A stretch of DNA of 33,795 nt from Actinophytocola xanthii (GTDB taxonomy: Bacteria > Actinomycetota > Actinomycetes > Mycobacteriales > Pseudonocardiaceae): assembly GCF_001921205.1 (NCBI RefSeq), contig NZ_MSIE01000096.1:1-33795 (forward strand), written 5' to 3'. This document shows, piece by piece, positions 1 to 8,097 of the stretch. The notes beneath the pieces were generated by a model that saw only the letters and a list, made by a program, of their open reading frames with translations, ran no database searches and was not told where the DNA came from. The translations under genes were made by a program, and so were the position numbers. Every line of letters begins with the position of its first letter. Within the stretch, counting starts at the first letter, position 1.

Positions 1-1013
1 CCACCAGCACCGCTGCCCGCCGCCGTGCCCCCGCCACCGAAGGTCCCACCGGCGCCGCCGAGCGAAGTCCCAGAACCCGCGCCGGCACCGCCCGCGCTCC
101 CCGCCGCCCCGCTCGCCGCCGCCCCCGCAGCGGCGGCGGCCGTGGCAGCGGCGGCCACACCACCTTCCGCCCCGCCGGTAGCCGCGATGTACCCCAGGGT
201 CCCCGCACCCAGCACCAACGGCGCCACGAACCCCCGCATCGCTCCGTTGACGTCGGCCAGCTCAGCGGCCAGCGCCCGACAGCGCGCACACTCGTCCAGG
301 TGGGCCTCCACCTGCGCTCGCTCCCGCCGGGCCAGGCCCGACCGGGTCCACGCGCCCAACCGCTCCGCCGTCGCGCGGCACCGGCTGTCCGTCGTCTCCG
401 CGAGATGAACCTGCAGGTAGGCCCGCCGCAGGCCCTCCCGCGCCCGGTACGCCAGCGCCGCCACCCCGTTCGGCGTGAGGCCGAGCAGCGGAGCCACCTC
501 CGCCGCCGGCTGGCCCTCGACCTCGGTGTGCCACAGCACGGCCTGCCAGCGCTCCGGCAGCCGGGCAAACGCCTGTGCCGCCAGCGACCGCTCGAGGCCC
601 TCGAGCGCGGGATCGGCGAACGGCTGTGCGGCGGCCGTTCCGCTGACGCTCTCGATGTCGTCGGACAGCTCCACCCTCCGGTCCCGGCGCGCCTTGTCGT
701 AGGCGGCGTGGCGCAGGACCGTCAACAGGTAGGCGCGGAAGGCCGACTCCGGCCCGCGGCCCCCGCGAAGGGTGTCCAACACCTTCGCGAACGCCTCGGA
801 CACCAGATCGTCCGCCTCGGCGGAGGAGCCGGTGAGCTGGCGGGCGAGGTTGTAGGCGGCGCCGACATGCCGCTGGTAGAGCGAGCCATACGCAGACGGG
901 GAGCCCCTGCGCACCGCCGTGATCAGCTCCGCATCGCTCGACGCCTCGAAGTCGGCCGGGACTGTGGCCACGATCCTCCTCAGCTCACCCGTGTCTACCT
1001 CGGGACTCGACAC
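1..1013 (-). CDS. ECF-type RNA polymerase sigma factor with fused zinc-finger (anti-sigma-like) C-terminal extension, partial
   Basis: Read on the minus strand from a GTG at 1013, the frame is open to the left edge, giving at least 337 codons, so the C-terminus is missing. Residues about 40-105 look like sigma region 2 (SAYGSLYQRH, then a DDLVSEAF segment). Residues about 150-200 look like region 4 with its helix-turn-helix (LPERWQAVLWH, GLTPNGVAALAYRARE). A HLDECARC motif follows (His238, Cys242, Cys245), the zinc-binding pattern of anti-sigma factors. After it comes a short hydrophobic stretch (FVAPLVLGAGTLGYIAA) and then a long Gly/Ala/Ser low-complexity tail. This layout matches actinobacterial ECF sigma factors with C-terminal extensions, in which the extension is thought to control the sigma in cis. 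The short hydrophobic stretch may tether it to the membrane (inference). It diverges from the gene at 1227. The start is moderately sure because no strong ribosome binding site is visible. Confidence 0.85.
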   Translation of the reverse strand, partial: MSSPEVDTGELRRIVATVPADFEASSDAELITAVRRGSPSAYGSLYQRHVGAAYNLARQLTGSSAEADDLVSEAFAKVLDTLRGGRGPESAFRAYLLTVLRHAAYDKARRDRRVELSDDIESVSGTAAAQPFADPALEGLERSLAAQAFARLPERWQAVLWHTEVEGQPAAEVAPLLGLTPNGVAALAYRAREGLRRAYLQVHLAETTDSRCRATAERLGAWTRSGLARRERAQVEAHLDECARCRALAAELADVNGAMRGFVAPLVLGAGTLGYIAATGGAEGGVAAAATAAAAAGAAASGAAGSAGGAGAGSGTSLGGAGGTFGGGGTAAGSGAG

Positions 1014-1226
1014 CGTCGAAGTCCCCGGTCCCCAGCCCAGACACGCACCCGGCCCAAGTGTGACGGACTCTCGCGTATCAGGCACCATCGCATCACCTGA
1101 TCGGCGGCGTGGAAATTAATTCGCGAACTTGTCGGTGGAACCGCGTCACGGAAGTCGAACCGCCGCGTTCCTAGTTCGAATGCCTTGACGGCCGGGGACC
1201 CAACCAGATGACCGGACGGAGCGAGA

Positions 1227-2051
1227 GTGACGGTGCGTGAGGCGGGATCGCGCTCGTATCGCGGCGACGCGGGTGGCACCGCCCGGCTGCTGCGAAGTCG
1301 GTGGCGCACGGCGAGCATCGCGGCGGGTTGGCGTTTTCCCAGCGACTGGGGGCTACCGGAGGTCGACGACGTCTGCCTCTCGGCCGCCCGTCGGACCGAC
1401 CTGACCGCGCCCCTCGCCGGCCTGGGCCGGGCCAGGGCCGAGTCCGGTGCCGGGCTCGACGAAACGCTCGCGGACCTGGCCGCGCTGCACGCGGTCCTCG
1501 TGCACGAGGACCGCGACGGCCTCATCGCGAGCGACCCGGACGCCACCCCCACCCACATGGTCCGGGCCACGGCGCTGGCCTGGGCGGACGCCGCCTGCGG
1601 GGAGCTGCGCAACGCGGAGACCACCGAGAACCTCACGAACCTCGTCACCAACGCCTACCTGCGCACCCGGCTGGGTGAGGTGTATCGCCAGGCCGCGCGG
1701 GACAACGTTCCGGTCTCCGACACCCACACCCTGCTGGTGGTGACCCTGGACCTGACCGAGATGGCCGGCTGGACCCGGCTGATGGCGATGGTCCTGGTCG
1801 CCGACGCGTTGCGGGAGGTGTTCGACGGCGGCGAGAGCATCGCGATCCTGGGCCCGTCGGTGGCCGTCGTGCTCGCCCAGCGCGAGCCGATGTTCGCCGA
1901 CCGTGCGCTGAACGCGGGTTGGTTGATCACCCGCCGACTTTCCGCCGACCAGCAGATGGAGTCGGGTAGCCGCCCCCACCTGCGCAAGGAGCGCCTGCCG
2001 GACTGCGAGAGCGAGGCCCGCGACCTGCTGCAACGGATCGGCCGGGCCTGA
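1227..2051 (+). CDS. Conserved hypothetical actinobacterial protein, possibly a degenerate GGDEF-like fold
   Basis: 274 residues, GTG start at 1227 preceded by a purine-rich GGACGGA about 7 nt upstream; a second GTG lies at 1233. I do not recognise a firm family. The first 100 residues are Arg- and Ala-rich with no signal peptide. A middle helical part (about 100-165) precedes a segment of alternating hydrophobic character (TLLVVTLDL, then GWTRLMAMVLVADALREVF, then ESIAILGPSVAVVLA). The strand-helix-strand rhythm recalls a GGDEF or cyclase fold, but the GGDEF signature itself is absent, so any such domain would be catalytically dead. No membrane helix is evident. It diverges from the sigma-factor gene across 213 bases, and a local A+T-rich block (1111-1130) in that gap is the likely promoter zone. 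It ends just before the paired DnaA boxes. Confidence 0.7.
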   Translation: MTVREAGSRSYRGDAGGTARLLRSRWRTASIAAGWRFPSDWGLPEVDDVCLSAARRTDLTAPLAGLGRARAESGAGLDETLADLAALHAVLVHEDRDGLIASDPDATPTHMVRATALAWADAACGELRNAETTENLTNLVTNAYLRTRLGEVYRQAARDNVPVSDTHTLLVVTLDLTEMAGWTRLMAMVLVADALREVFDGGESIAILGPSVAVVLAQREPMFADRALNAGWLITRRLSADQQMESGSRPHLRKERLPDCESEARDLLQRIGRA

Positions 2052-2073
2052 CCGCCGGCTCGGAAGATATTTC

Positions 2074-2102
2074 TGTGGACAACTCCGCGAGTTGTGGACA
2101 AC
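2074..2102 (-). promoter_or_regulatory. Two exact DnaA-box 9-mers (TTGTCCACA), 20 bp apart
   Basis: TGTGGACAA occurs at 2074-2082 and again at 2094-2102. Its complement TTGTCCACA is the actinobacterial DnaA-box consensus. Both copies face the same way, with starts 20 bp apart (about two helical turns). A small perfect inverted repeat, AACTC-CGC-GAGTT, lies between and overlaps them (2081-2093). The pair sits in the 111-base gap between the hypothetical gene and the mannosyltransferase gene. Binding by DnaA is inferred from the consensus match only. Confidence 0.6.
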
Positions 2103-2162
2103 TGCCGCGAACGGAAAGGGCGGGCGGCGGCTGCCCCGGCCCGGCGTGGTTTCCTTGCGACC

Positions 2163-3464
2163 GTGAGTGAGCTCGTGCGGGAATCCCCCGCGGCAGGACC
2201 GGGTACCGGCGGTGCGCGCTGGCTCGTCGAGGCCGTCCGTCGGCTCGGCGGGCGGCCAGCCGTCGCGTTGGCGCTCGCCGCCGTGCCGGTCGGGCTCTTC
2301 CTCGCCGGGGTCGTGAGCTGGCTCATCGACTGGCGGCTCGGCGTCGACAGCGCCGTCTACCGGTCCGGTGCCGTCGCGCTGCTCACCGGCGAACCCCTCT
2401 ACGACAAGGACTTCCTCAGCGCGGAACCGCCCTGGGCCAGGTTGCCGTTCACCTACCCACCCACGGGCGCGCTGCTGTTCGTCCCGCTCGCGCTGTTCCC
2501 CACCCAGGTCTCCTGGGGGCTGCTGGCCGCGATCTCCGTACTCGCCCTCGCCCTGGTGGTGCGGATCGTGCTGCACCACCTCCCCGAGCGCCCGACGTGG
2601 ATGACCCCGGCCAGCACGACGGTCGTGGTCACCGTGCTGGCCCTGGCCATCGAGCCGGTCTGGCGCACACTCTTCCTCGGCCAGATCAACCTGGTCCTGA
2701 TGGCGCTGGTCGTCGTGGACGTCCTCGTGCTCGGGCAGGTCCGCCGGGTGGGCGGGGTACTGGTGGGCGTCGCGGCCGCGGTCAAGCTGACCCCGCTGGT
2801 GTTCGTACCGCACCTGTGGCTGGTCGGCCGCCGGGCGGACGCGGTGCGGGCCGTGGTCACGTTCGTGCTGCTGCAGGCGCTGATCTTCGCGATCATCCCG
2901 CACGACTTCGCCCGTTTCTGGAGCGTCGCGGTCACCGATCCCGAGCGCACCGGCCCCACGTTCTGGGCCGGCAACCAGTCGTTGCACGCCCTGATCCTGC
3001 GGCTGACCGATCTCGCCCCCTGGTCGCTCGCCGCCGCGATAGGAGTGGGGGCACTGCTCGCGGTGCCGGCGGTCATCCTGGTTCGGCGGTTTCACCTGCG
3101 GGGTCAGCCGGTGCAGGCGCTGCTGGTCACGGCGTTCTTCGGGTTGCTGCTCAGCCCGGTGACCTGGTCACACCATTACGTGTGGGTCATACCATTACTA
3201 GTCCTGTTGTCATCACGGCTACCAGAACCATTGCCATCCGGTGCGGCACGGGTCCGGGCGCTGGCCGGAGTCGGCGCGATCGTGGCGGTGTACGCGAGCT
3301 GTGTGCTGCTGATCATGCGGAGCTCGGACCCGAACCGACCGGCCGGGGAGAAGCCCGAGCTGGAATGGACGCCGCCCGAGTTCCTGCTCGGCAGCTCCTA
3401 CCTGCTCGTTCCGCTGGTGGCCGGTGTCCTGGTGCTCGCCAGAGCCCGACGCGGCACGGGATAG
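2163..3464 (+). CDS. Glycosyltransferase family 87 (DUF2029) integral membrane mannosyltransferase
   Basis: About 433 residues from GTG 2163 (reads MSELVRES); an in-frame GTG at 2094 lies inside the second DnaA box and is less likely. The protein is a polytopic membrane enzyme with about ten hydrophobic segments from residue 35 to the end. Early in the chain, after the first membrane segment, is the VDSAVYRSGAVALLTGEPLYD region, whose acidic residue and Tyr resemble the catalytic loop of DUF2029/GT87 enzymes such as PimE. These transfer mannose (or arabinose in relatives) from a polyprenyl-phosphate donor to lipoglycans on the outer face of the membrane. Other family-like features are the QINL motif, AVKLTP and SWSHHYVW-like segment (TWSHHYVW). 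The exact sugar and acceptor cannot be told from sequence. It lies directly upstream of purK, 10 bases away, in the same direction. Confidence 0.85.
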   Translation: MSELVRESPAAGPGTGGARWLVEAVRRLGGRPAVALALAAVPVGLFLAGVVSWLIDWRLGVDSAVYRSGAVALLTGEPLYDKDFLSAEPPWARLPFTYPPTGALLFVPLALFPTQVSWGLLAAISVLALALVVRIVLHHLPERPTWMTPASTTVVVTVLALAIEPVWRTLFLGQINLVLMALVVVDVLVLGQVRRVGGVLVGVAAAVKLTPLVFVPHLWLVGRRADAVRAVVTFVLLQALIFAIIPHDFARFWSVAVTDPERTGPTFWAGNQSLHALILRLTDLAPWSLAAAIGVGALLAVPAVILVRRFHLRGQPVQALLVTAFFGLLLSPVTWSHHYVWVIPLLVLLSSRLPEPLPSGAARVRALAGVGAIVAVYASCVLLIMRSSDPNRPAGEKPELEWTPPEFLLGSSYLLVPLVAGVLVLARARRGTG

Positions 3465-3467
3465 GTT
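3462..3467 (+). promoter_or_regulatory. Possible -10 box (TAGGTT) for leaderless purK
   Basis: TAGGTT overlaps the stop codon of the mannosyltransferase gene and ends 7 nt before the GTG of purK. A TANNNT box 6-8 nt ahead of a start codon is the layout of leaderless actinobacterial promoters and recurs elsewhere in this window. A GGGATAGG stretch in the same place could instead act as ribosome binding site, so this is tentative. Confidence 0.35.
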
Positions 3468-3474
3468 GCCCACC

Positions 3475-4674
3475 GTGGACACACGCACCGGCTTGCCGAT
3501 CGTCGGCATGGTTGGCGGCGGCCAGCTCGCCAGGATGACCCAGCAGGCGGCGATCGCGCTCGGCCAGTCGCTGCACGTGCTGGCGACGTCGGCGGACGAG
3601 TCGGCCGCACTCGTCACCCCCAACGTGCGGCTCGGCTCGCATACCGACCTCGACGCGCTCAGCGCGTTCGCCAGCGGCTGTGACGTGCTCACCTTCGACC
3701 ACGAGCACGTGCCGACCGAGCACCTGCGTGCGCTGGTCGAGCAGGGCTTCGCGGTCCGACCGGGCCCCGAGGCGCTGCTGCACGCCCAGGACAAGCTCGT
3801 GATGCGACACCGGCTCGAGGAGCTGGGGATGCCCGTGCCGCGGTTCGCCGCCGTGCGGGAGGTCGCGGACGTGCTCAAGTTCGGCGACGAGCACGGCTGG
3901 CCCTGCGTGTTGAAGGCCGCCCGCGGCGGCTACGACGGGCGGGGCGTCTGGCTCCTCAACGGCGGGGAGTCGGCCCGTGAGCTGGTGCCGCGGCTGCTGG
4001 AGTGGGGCACGCCGCTGCTGGTCGAGCAGCGCGTGGTGATGCGCCGGGAGCTGGCGGCGGTCGTCGCGCGGTCGCCGTTCGGGCAGGGCGGGTGCTGGCC
4101 GGTGGTGGAGACGGTCCAGTCCAACGGGATCTGCGTCGAGGTGCTCGCCCCGGCACCCGACCTGGGGGAGGACGAGGCGAGGGATGCCCAGGAGCTGGCG
4201 CTCACCATCGCCGCCGAGCTGGACGTGGTCGGCGTGCTCGCCGTCGAGCTGTTCGACACCGAGGCCGGGCTGGTGGTGAACGAGCTGGCGATGCGGCCGC
4301 ACAACTCGGGGCACTGGACGATCGAGGGGGCGCAGACCTCGCAGTTCGAGCAGCACCTGCGCGCGGTTCTCGACTACCCGCTCGGCGCGACCGACCCGCT
4401 CGCGCCGGCGGTGGTGATGGCCAACGTGCTCGGTGCGCCGCAGCAGCCGGCGATGAGTCCGGACGAGCGGCTGCACCACCTGCTTGCCCGGTACCGGGAC
4501 GCGCACGTGCACTACTACGGCAAGCAGGAGCGACCTGGCCGGAAGATCGGCCACGTGACCCTGCTCGGCCAGCGGATGAGCGACGTGCGGGAGCGGGCGA
4601 GGCTCGCCGCGCACTGGCTCTCGCACGGGGTCTGGCAGGACGGGTACGACATCCACGGGGGAGAGCGGACATGA
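3475..4674 (+). CDS. purK: N5-carboxyaminoimidazole ribonucleotide synthase (PurK)
   Basis: 399 residues from GTG 3475 ([21 protein letters not shown]). PurK joins AIR and bicarbonate with ATP to make N5-CAIR in de novo purine synthesis. Family marks are all present: the N-terminal GGGQLARM loop, an ATP-grasp core with [12 protein letters not shown] and LVEQRV, the [19 protein letters not shown] signature, and a C-terminal VTLLG motif. Length is normal for bacterial PurK. In-frame codons continue upstream to 3424 but overlap the preceding gene, while the start at 3475 places the glycine-rich loop about 14 residues in, as usual. It overlaps purE by 4 bases (ATGA), so the two are translationally coupled. 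The purK-purE-fadE25 order is the same as in mycobacteria. Confidence 0.96.
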   Translation: MDTRTGLPIVGMVGGGQLARMTQQAAIALGQSLHVLATSADESAALVTPNVRLGSHTDLDALSAFASGCDVLTFDHEHVPTEHLRALVEQGFAVRPGPEALLHAQDKLVMRHRLEELGMPVPRFAAVREVADVLKFGDEHGWPCVLKAARGGYDGRGVWLLNGGESARELVPRLLEWGTPLLVEQRVVMRRELAAVVARSPFGQGGCWPVVETVQSNGICVEVLAPAPDLGEDEARDAQELALTIAAELDVVGVLAVELFDTEAGLVVNELAMRPHNSGHWTIEGAQTSQFEQHLRAVLDYPLGATDPLAPAVVMANVLGAPQQPAMSPDERLHHLLARYRDAHVHYYGKQERPGRKIGHVTLLGQRMSDVRERARLAAHWLSHGVWQDGYDIHGGERT

Positions 4675-5207
4675 CACCGCTGGTCGGCGTGATCATGGGG
4701 AGCGACTCGGACTGGCCGGTGATGGGTGCCGCGGCCGAGGCGCTCACCGAGTTCGGGGTGCCGCACGAGGTGAGCGTGGTGTCCGCGCACCGGACCCCGC
4801 AGCGGATGCTCGACTACGCGCGGGGCGCGGCGGCCCGAGGGCTTCGAGCGATCGTGGCCGGCGCGGGCGGAGCTGCGCACCTGCCCGGCATGGTGGCGTC
4901 GGCCACCACGCTCCCGGTGATCGGCGTCCCGGTGCCGCTGAAGTACCTGGACGGCATGGACTCGCTGCTGTCGATCGTGCAGATGCCGGCGGGGATCCCG
5001 GTGGCCACGGTGTCGGTCGGCGGGGCGCGCAACGCCGGGCTGCTCGCGGTCCGCATGCTCGCTGCCTCCGACGACGCCCTGCGCGCACGCCTCGAGCGCT
5101 TCCACGCCGACCTCGAACAGCTGGTGCTGGACAAGGACGCGGCGCTGCGGGCATCGCTGGATGTGAGCTCGCCCCGGGAGGCGGACGCCGAGGTGAACGG
5201 CCGCTAA
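4671..5207 (+). CDS. purE: 5-(carboxyamino)imidazole ribonucleotide mutase, class I PurE
   Basis: 178 residues, ATG 4671 overlapping the purK stop, with GGGGAGAG just upstream as ribosome binding site. PurE converts N5-CAIR, the PurK product, to CAIR by moving the carboxylate. The class I signatures are visible: [11 protein letters not shown] at the N-terminus (substrate phosphate loop), SAHRTP with the catalytic His at about residue 42, and the [12 protein letters not shown] loop. The [27 protein letters not shown] segment fits bacterial PurE. It works with PurK as a two-enzyme step and normally forms an octamer. The short C-terminal tail after residue 160 is not conserved. Downstream, the ACAD gene begins within about 40 bases and may share the transcript or use a TAACAT box that overlaps the purE stop (5205-5210). 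Confidence 0.96.
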   Translation: MTPLVGVIMGSDSDWPVMGAAAEALTEFGVPHEVSVVSAHRTPQRMLDYARGAAARGLRAIVAGAGGAAHLPGMVASATTLPVIGVPVPLKYLDGMDSLLSIVQMPAGIPVATVSVGGARNAGLLAVRMLAASDDALRARLERFHADLEQLVLDKDAALRASLDVSSPREADAEVNGR

Positions 5208-5248
5208 CATCAGGGGTGGACGCGAGGGGCGAACCGGGAGGTGTCGCG

Positions 5249-6403
5249 GTGGTGGGGCTTTACCAGCTGAGCGAGGAGCACGAGGCACTGCGCGAGGCGG
5301 TGCGCGCGCTCGCGGAGAAGGAGATCGCCCCGCACGCCGCCGAGGTCGACGAGCAGGAGCGGTACCCGGTCGAGGCCCGCGACGCCCTGGCGCGGTCGGG
5401 CTTCAACGCCGTCCACGTGCCCGAGGAGTACGACGGCCAGGGCGCCGACGCGGTCGCCGCGTGCATCGTGATCGAGGAGGTCGCCCGCGTGGACGCGTCG
5501 GCGTCCCTCATCCCGGCCGTGAACAAGCTGGGCACGCAGCCGATCCTGCTGTCCGGCTCGGAAGAGGTGAAGAAGCTCGTCCTCCCGTCGATCGCGTCGG
5601 GGGAGGCCTCGGCCTCCTACGCCCTCTCCGAGCGCGAGGCGGGCTCGGACACGGCGTCGATGCGCACCAGGGCGCTGCGCGACGGCGACACCTGGGTGCT
5701 GAACGGCACGAAGGCGTGGATCACCAACGCCGGCGAGTCGACCTGGTACACCGTGATGGCGGTGACCGACCCGAACGCGGAGAAGAAGGCCAACGGCATC
5801 TCGGCGTTCGCGGTCCACAAGGACGACCCGGGCTTCACGGTTGGCCCGAAGGAACGCAAGCTGGGCATCAAGGGCTCTCCCACCTGCGAGATCTACTTGG
5901 AGAACTGCGTGATCCCGGCCGAGCGCATCATCGGCGCTCCCGGCACCGGCCTCAAGACGGCGCTGCGGACCCTGGACCACACCCGCCCCACCATCGGTGC
6001 CCAGGCGGTGGGCATCGCCCAAGGCGCCCTGGACGCCAGCCTGGCGTACGTGAAGGACCGCAAGCAGTTCGGCCAACGCATTGCCGACTTCCAGGGCGTC
6101 CAGTTCATGCTCGCCGACATGGGCATGAAAATCGAAGCGGCGCGACACCTCGTCTACACCTCAGCCGCCGCCTCAGAACGCGGCGACAAGCGTGCGGGCT
6201 TCATCGCCTCCGCCGCCAAGACCTACGCCTCCGACATAGCCATGGAAGTAACCACCGACGCCGTCCAACTATTCGGCGGCGCCGGCTACACCAAGGACTT
6301 CCCGGTAGAACGCATGATGCGTGACGCCAAAATCACCCAGATCTACGAGGGCACCAACCAGATTCAACGCATGGTCATGGCGAGGGCCCTGCTCAAGGGT
6401 TAG
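5249..6403 (+). CDS. fadE25: Acyl-CoA dehydrogenase, FadE25 type
   Basis: 384 residues from GTG 5249, chosen because GGGAGG at 5236-5241 lies 7 nt upstream; GTG 5252 and an upstream GTG 5216 are alternatives, the latter about 5 nt after a TAACAT box. The enzyme is an FAD-dependent acyl-CoA dehydrogenase of short-chain-type length that introduces the 2,3-double bond. N-terminal helical domain, middle beta domain (YALSEREAGSD, WITNAGESTWYTVMA) and C-terminal helical domain (QFGQRIADFQGVQFMLADM) are all complete. The likely catalytic base is the Glu of IYEGTNQIQ near the C-terminus. Protein sequence is very close to mycobacterial FadE25, which also follows purK-purE. The 3' third of the gene uses more A/T-ending codons than the 5' part. 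The physiological acyl-CoA substrate is not known from sequence. Confidence 0.93.
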   Translation: MVGLYQLSEEHEALREAVRALAEKEIAPHAAEVDEQERYPVEARDALARSGFNAVHVPEEYDGQGADAVAACIVIEEVARVDASASLIPAVNKLGTQPILLSGSEEVKKLVLPSIASGEASASYALSEREAGSDTASMRTRALRDGDTWVLNGTKAWITNAGESTWYTVMAVTDPNAEKKANGISAFAVHKDDPGFTVGPKERKLGIKGSPTCEIYLENCVIPAERIIGAPGTGLKTALRTLDHTRPTIGAQAVGIAQGALDASLAYVKDRKQFGQRIADFQGVQFMLADMGMKIEAARHLVYTSAAASERGDKRAGFIASAAKTYASDIAMEVTTDAVQLFGGAGYTKDFPVERMMRDAKITQIYEGTNQIQRMVMARALLKG

Positions 6404-6415
6404 TTTGGCAATCTC

Positions 6416-6451
6416 GATCATGCGGCTGGAGATGCGGTCAGCTCCATGATC
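6416..6451 (+). terminator. Possible hairpin terminator after fadE25
   Basis: GATCATG (6416-6422) pairs with CATGATC (6445-6451); after a 2-base mismatch a further GCTG/CAGC can pair, leaving a loop of about ten bases. It begins 13 bases after the fadE25 stop. There is no clear T-run, so it would be a weak or non-canonical terminator, and it also marks the left side of the accessory insert. Confidence 0.4.
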
Positions 6452-6501
6452 AGGCCGCCTCTAGGCCGTCCGAACGCCGGATCCACACAGCGTCGGTACG
6501 C

Positions 6502-8049
6502 CTACGAGCTAGGCCGGCTGTGGCGTCCGGTCTCCCGCGCGCGGGCCTGGGCCTCTTTTATGAATGCCGCAGGAAGTTGCGCTTCCTCGAGAATTGACCT
6601 CATGTCTTGTTGTTTAAAGCCCAGCCATATCAGGAATGAGCGGTCGACGACGTTAATGCGACCACTACCTCGATCGTAGTCCAAGACGATTGGCCTCACG
6701 TCGTATTTGGACTGACGTTGTGCAAGAGAATTTAACGCTCTCGTTAGAGGACCCTCATCGACCGGCGGTTCGGAACGATTTCTGTCGATAAAGGCTCGAA
6801 GGTCAGATCGAGGGATTCCCATTGCGAGTTGATCGACGTCACTCACAAGTACCGCAGCAATGATCCATCTGTTCACATCCGCCTGCGACCGGCCATTTTC
6901 AGACATGAGTGCGATCATTCGTTCAAAGCGGGAACTCATCGGCTCGACGATGTCCGATATTGCCGAGCGTACGTCGAATCCTTCTCCAAGGACTCGACGG
7001 TTGCTGCTCTGGTCGCTCATTATGCCGGATCGTTGGCAGACCGCGTAGCAGATCTCTTGAACAATCCAAACGTTACCTCGAGATTCGCGGATCAATTCGT
7101 CACAGAATTGACGGTCGAAATCGACCCCGATTATCTCCGCGCCGGTCTTTATGACCTCTTCTAAGTTGTATTTAGTCCAGTTGTCCACGTTTATAGATTC
7201 GATACGCCCGCTAAGGTCTCCGTTGAATCGAATCAATCGATCGCGGTCAAGCCATACTCCAACGATTACGACCTGGACTTGTTCGGAATCGTGATAAGCC
7301 TTTAAAGCCACTGAGAAGTCTCGTTGCGTAGTGGGTTGCAGGTAGTGAAAATCCTCGAGTATAACTATCTTTTCAAATTTAGCATCACGAAGCGCGGCGA
7401 TCACGTCGTTGGCGTCTGTGGGGTCAAGCGTAAAGGGTTCCATCGTACGTTCGACTTGATGAAATCTGCCTGCCTCCGTTGACGCTTCAGCGTTTACTTC
7501 TAGTGAAGAAAATATTTGGACTTTACCTGCAATTCTTCCGCCAGCCTTCATGTTCTTGTTCGAAGTAACGATCTCCTGTCGAACTTGGCGGTACCCGGCT
7601 GCCTTTAGGATCTGAAGATGTAGGTCTGCGAGCGACCAATTGGATGCGCAGATGAGCGAGACGTGTCCTTTATCGTCCCCCAGATGCTTCTTTCTTAAAC
7701 AGGTCTTACCTTGCTTGCTGCTCCCGTGAATTATGACATGCTTCCGACGATTTATTGCAGAGACTAATGCGTCGTCGACGTCCGCCCGTGGTGTATAGTT
7801 CTGCGGAATTTTGACATTTACACCGAATACTTCAGAGAAAAAGGTAATTTGGTCAACGTCTTGTTCGAGTAGCTGAATCTCAGCGTGTACTTGCGTGTAG
7901 TCTTTGACTATCTTCTCAGTAAAACGACGAGGGCCATCGGTCGTGCTAGAGGTAGGCGACGTTGCGACGGGTGCCGTTGAACTGAGGAGATCACTACGTC
8001 GGTTGTCGTCAGTGGTGCCGTCCTCACGCTTGCGCGCTCTTTCCCTCAC
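6502..8049 (-). CDS. AAA+/P-loop ATPase of unknown role, A+T-rich accessory gene
   Basis: 515 residues from GTG 8049, with AGGGAG 6 nt upstream as ribosome binding site. Residues 1-60 are charged, Ser/Thr-rich and probably disordered. A Walker A motif GSSKQGKT lies at 109-116, a Walker B-like KIVILEDFHYL at about 227-237 (Glu232/Asp233), a sensor-like strand VQVVIVGVW at about 258-266, and a GR pair at 281-282 that could be an arginine finger. The region after residue 300 is helical and ends without a recognisable effector; no nuclease, TIR or membrane segment was found. This fits an AAA+ or STAND-like NTPase. The gene is plainly foreign: 23 of the 60 bases from 7501 are G or C, against a local background that is mostly G/C, and A/T-ending codons are common. 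It stands alone between fadE25 and an integrase remnant on the same strand. A role in phage defence or element maintenance is possible but unsupported by any partner gene. Confidence 0.8.
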   Translation of the reverse strand: MRERARKREDGTTDDNRRSDLLSSTAPVATSPTSSTTDGPRRFTEKIVKDYTQVHAEIQLLEQDVDQITFFSEVFGVNVKIPQNYTPRADVDDALVSAINRRKHVIIHGSSKQGKTCLRKKHLGDDKGHVSLICASNWSLADLHLQILKAAGYRQVRQEIVTSNKNMKAGGRIAGKVQIFSSLEVNAEASTEAGRFHQVERTMEPFTLDPTDANDVIAALRDAKFEKIVILEDFHYLQPTTQRDFSVALKAYHDSEQVQVVIVGVWLDRDRLIRFNGDLSGRIESINVDNWTKYNLEEVIKTGAEIIGVDFDRQFCDELIRESRGNVWIVQEICYAVCQRSGIMSDQSSNRRVLGEGFDVRSAISDIVEPMSSRFERMIALMSENGRSQADVNRWIIAAVLVSDVDQLAMGIPRSDLRAFIDRNRSEPPVDEGPLTRALNSLAQRQSKYDVRPIVLDYDRGSGRINVVDRSFLIWLGFKQQDMRSILEEAQLPAAFIKEAQARARETGRHSRPSS

Positions 8050-8097
8050 TCTGCACTCCCTGATAGCCGAGCTCCTAGGCCGAGAATGTGGACCACT

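Noticed and set aside
1-200. Repetitive-looking G+C-rich stretch at the left edge
   Set aside because: It is the Gly/Ala-rich coding tail of the sigma fusion, not a CRISPR or tandem array; there is no constant repeat and spacer spacing.
1353-3095. 580-codon open frame on the minus strand
   Set aside because: It lies antisense to two better-supported genes and its translation is His/Arg/Gln-rich without any domain; high G+C makes such frames common.
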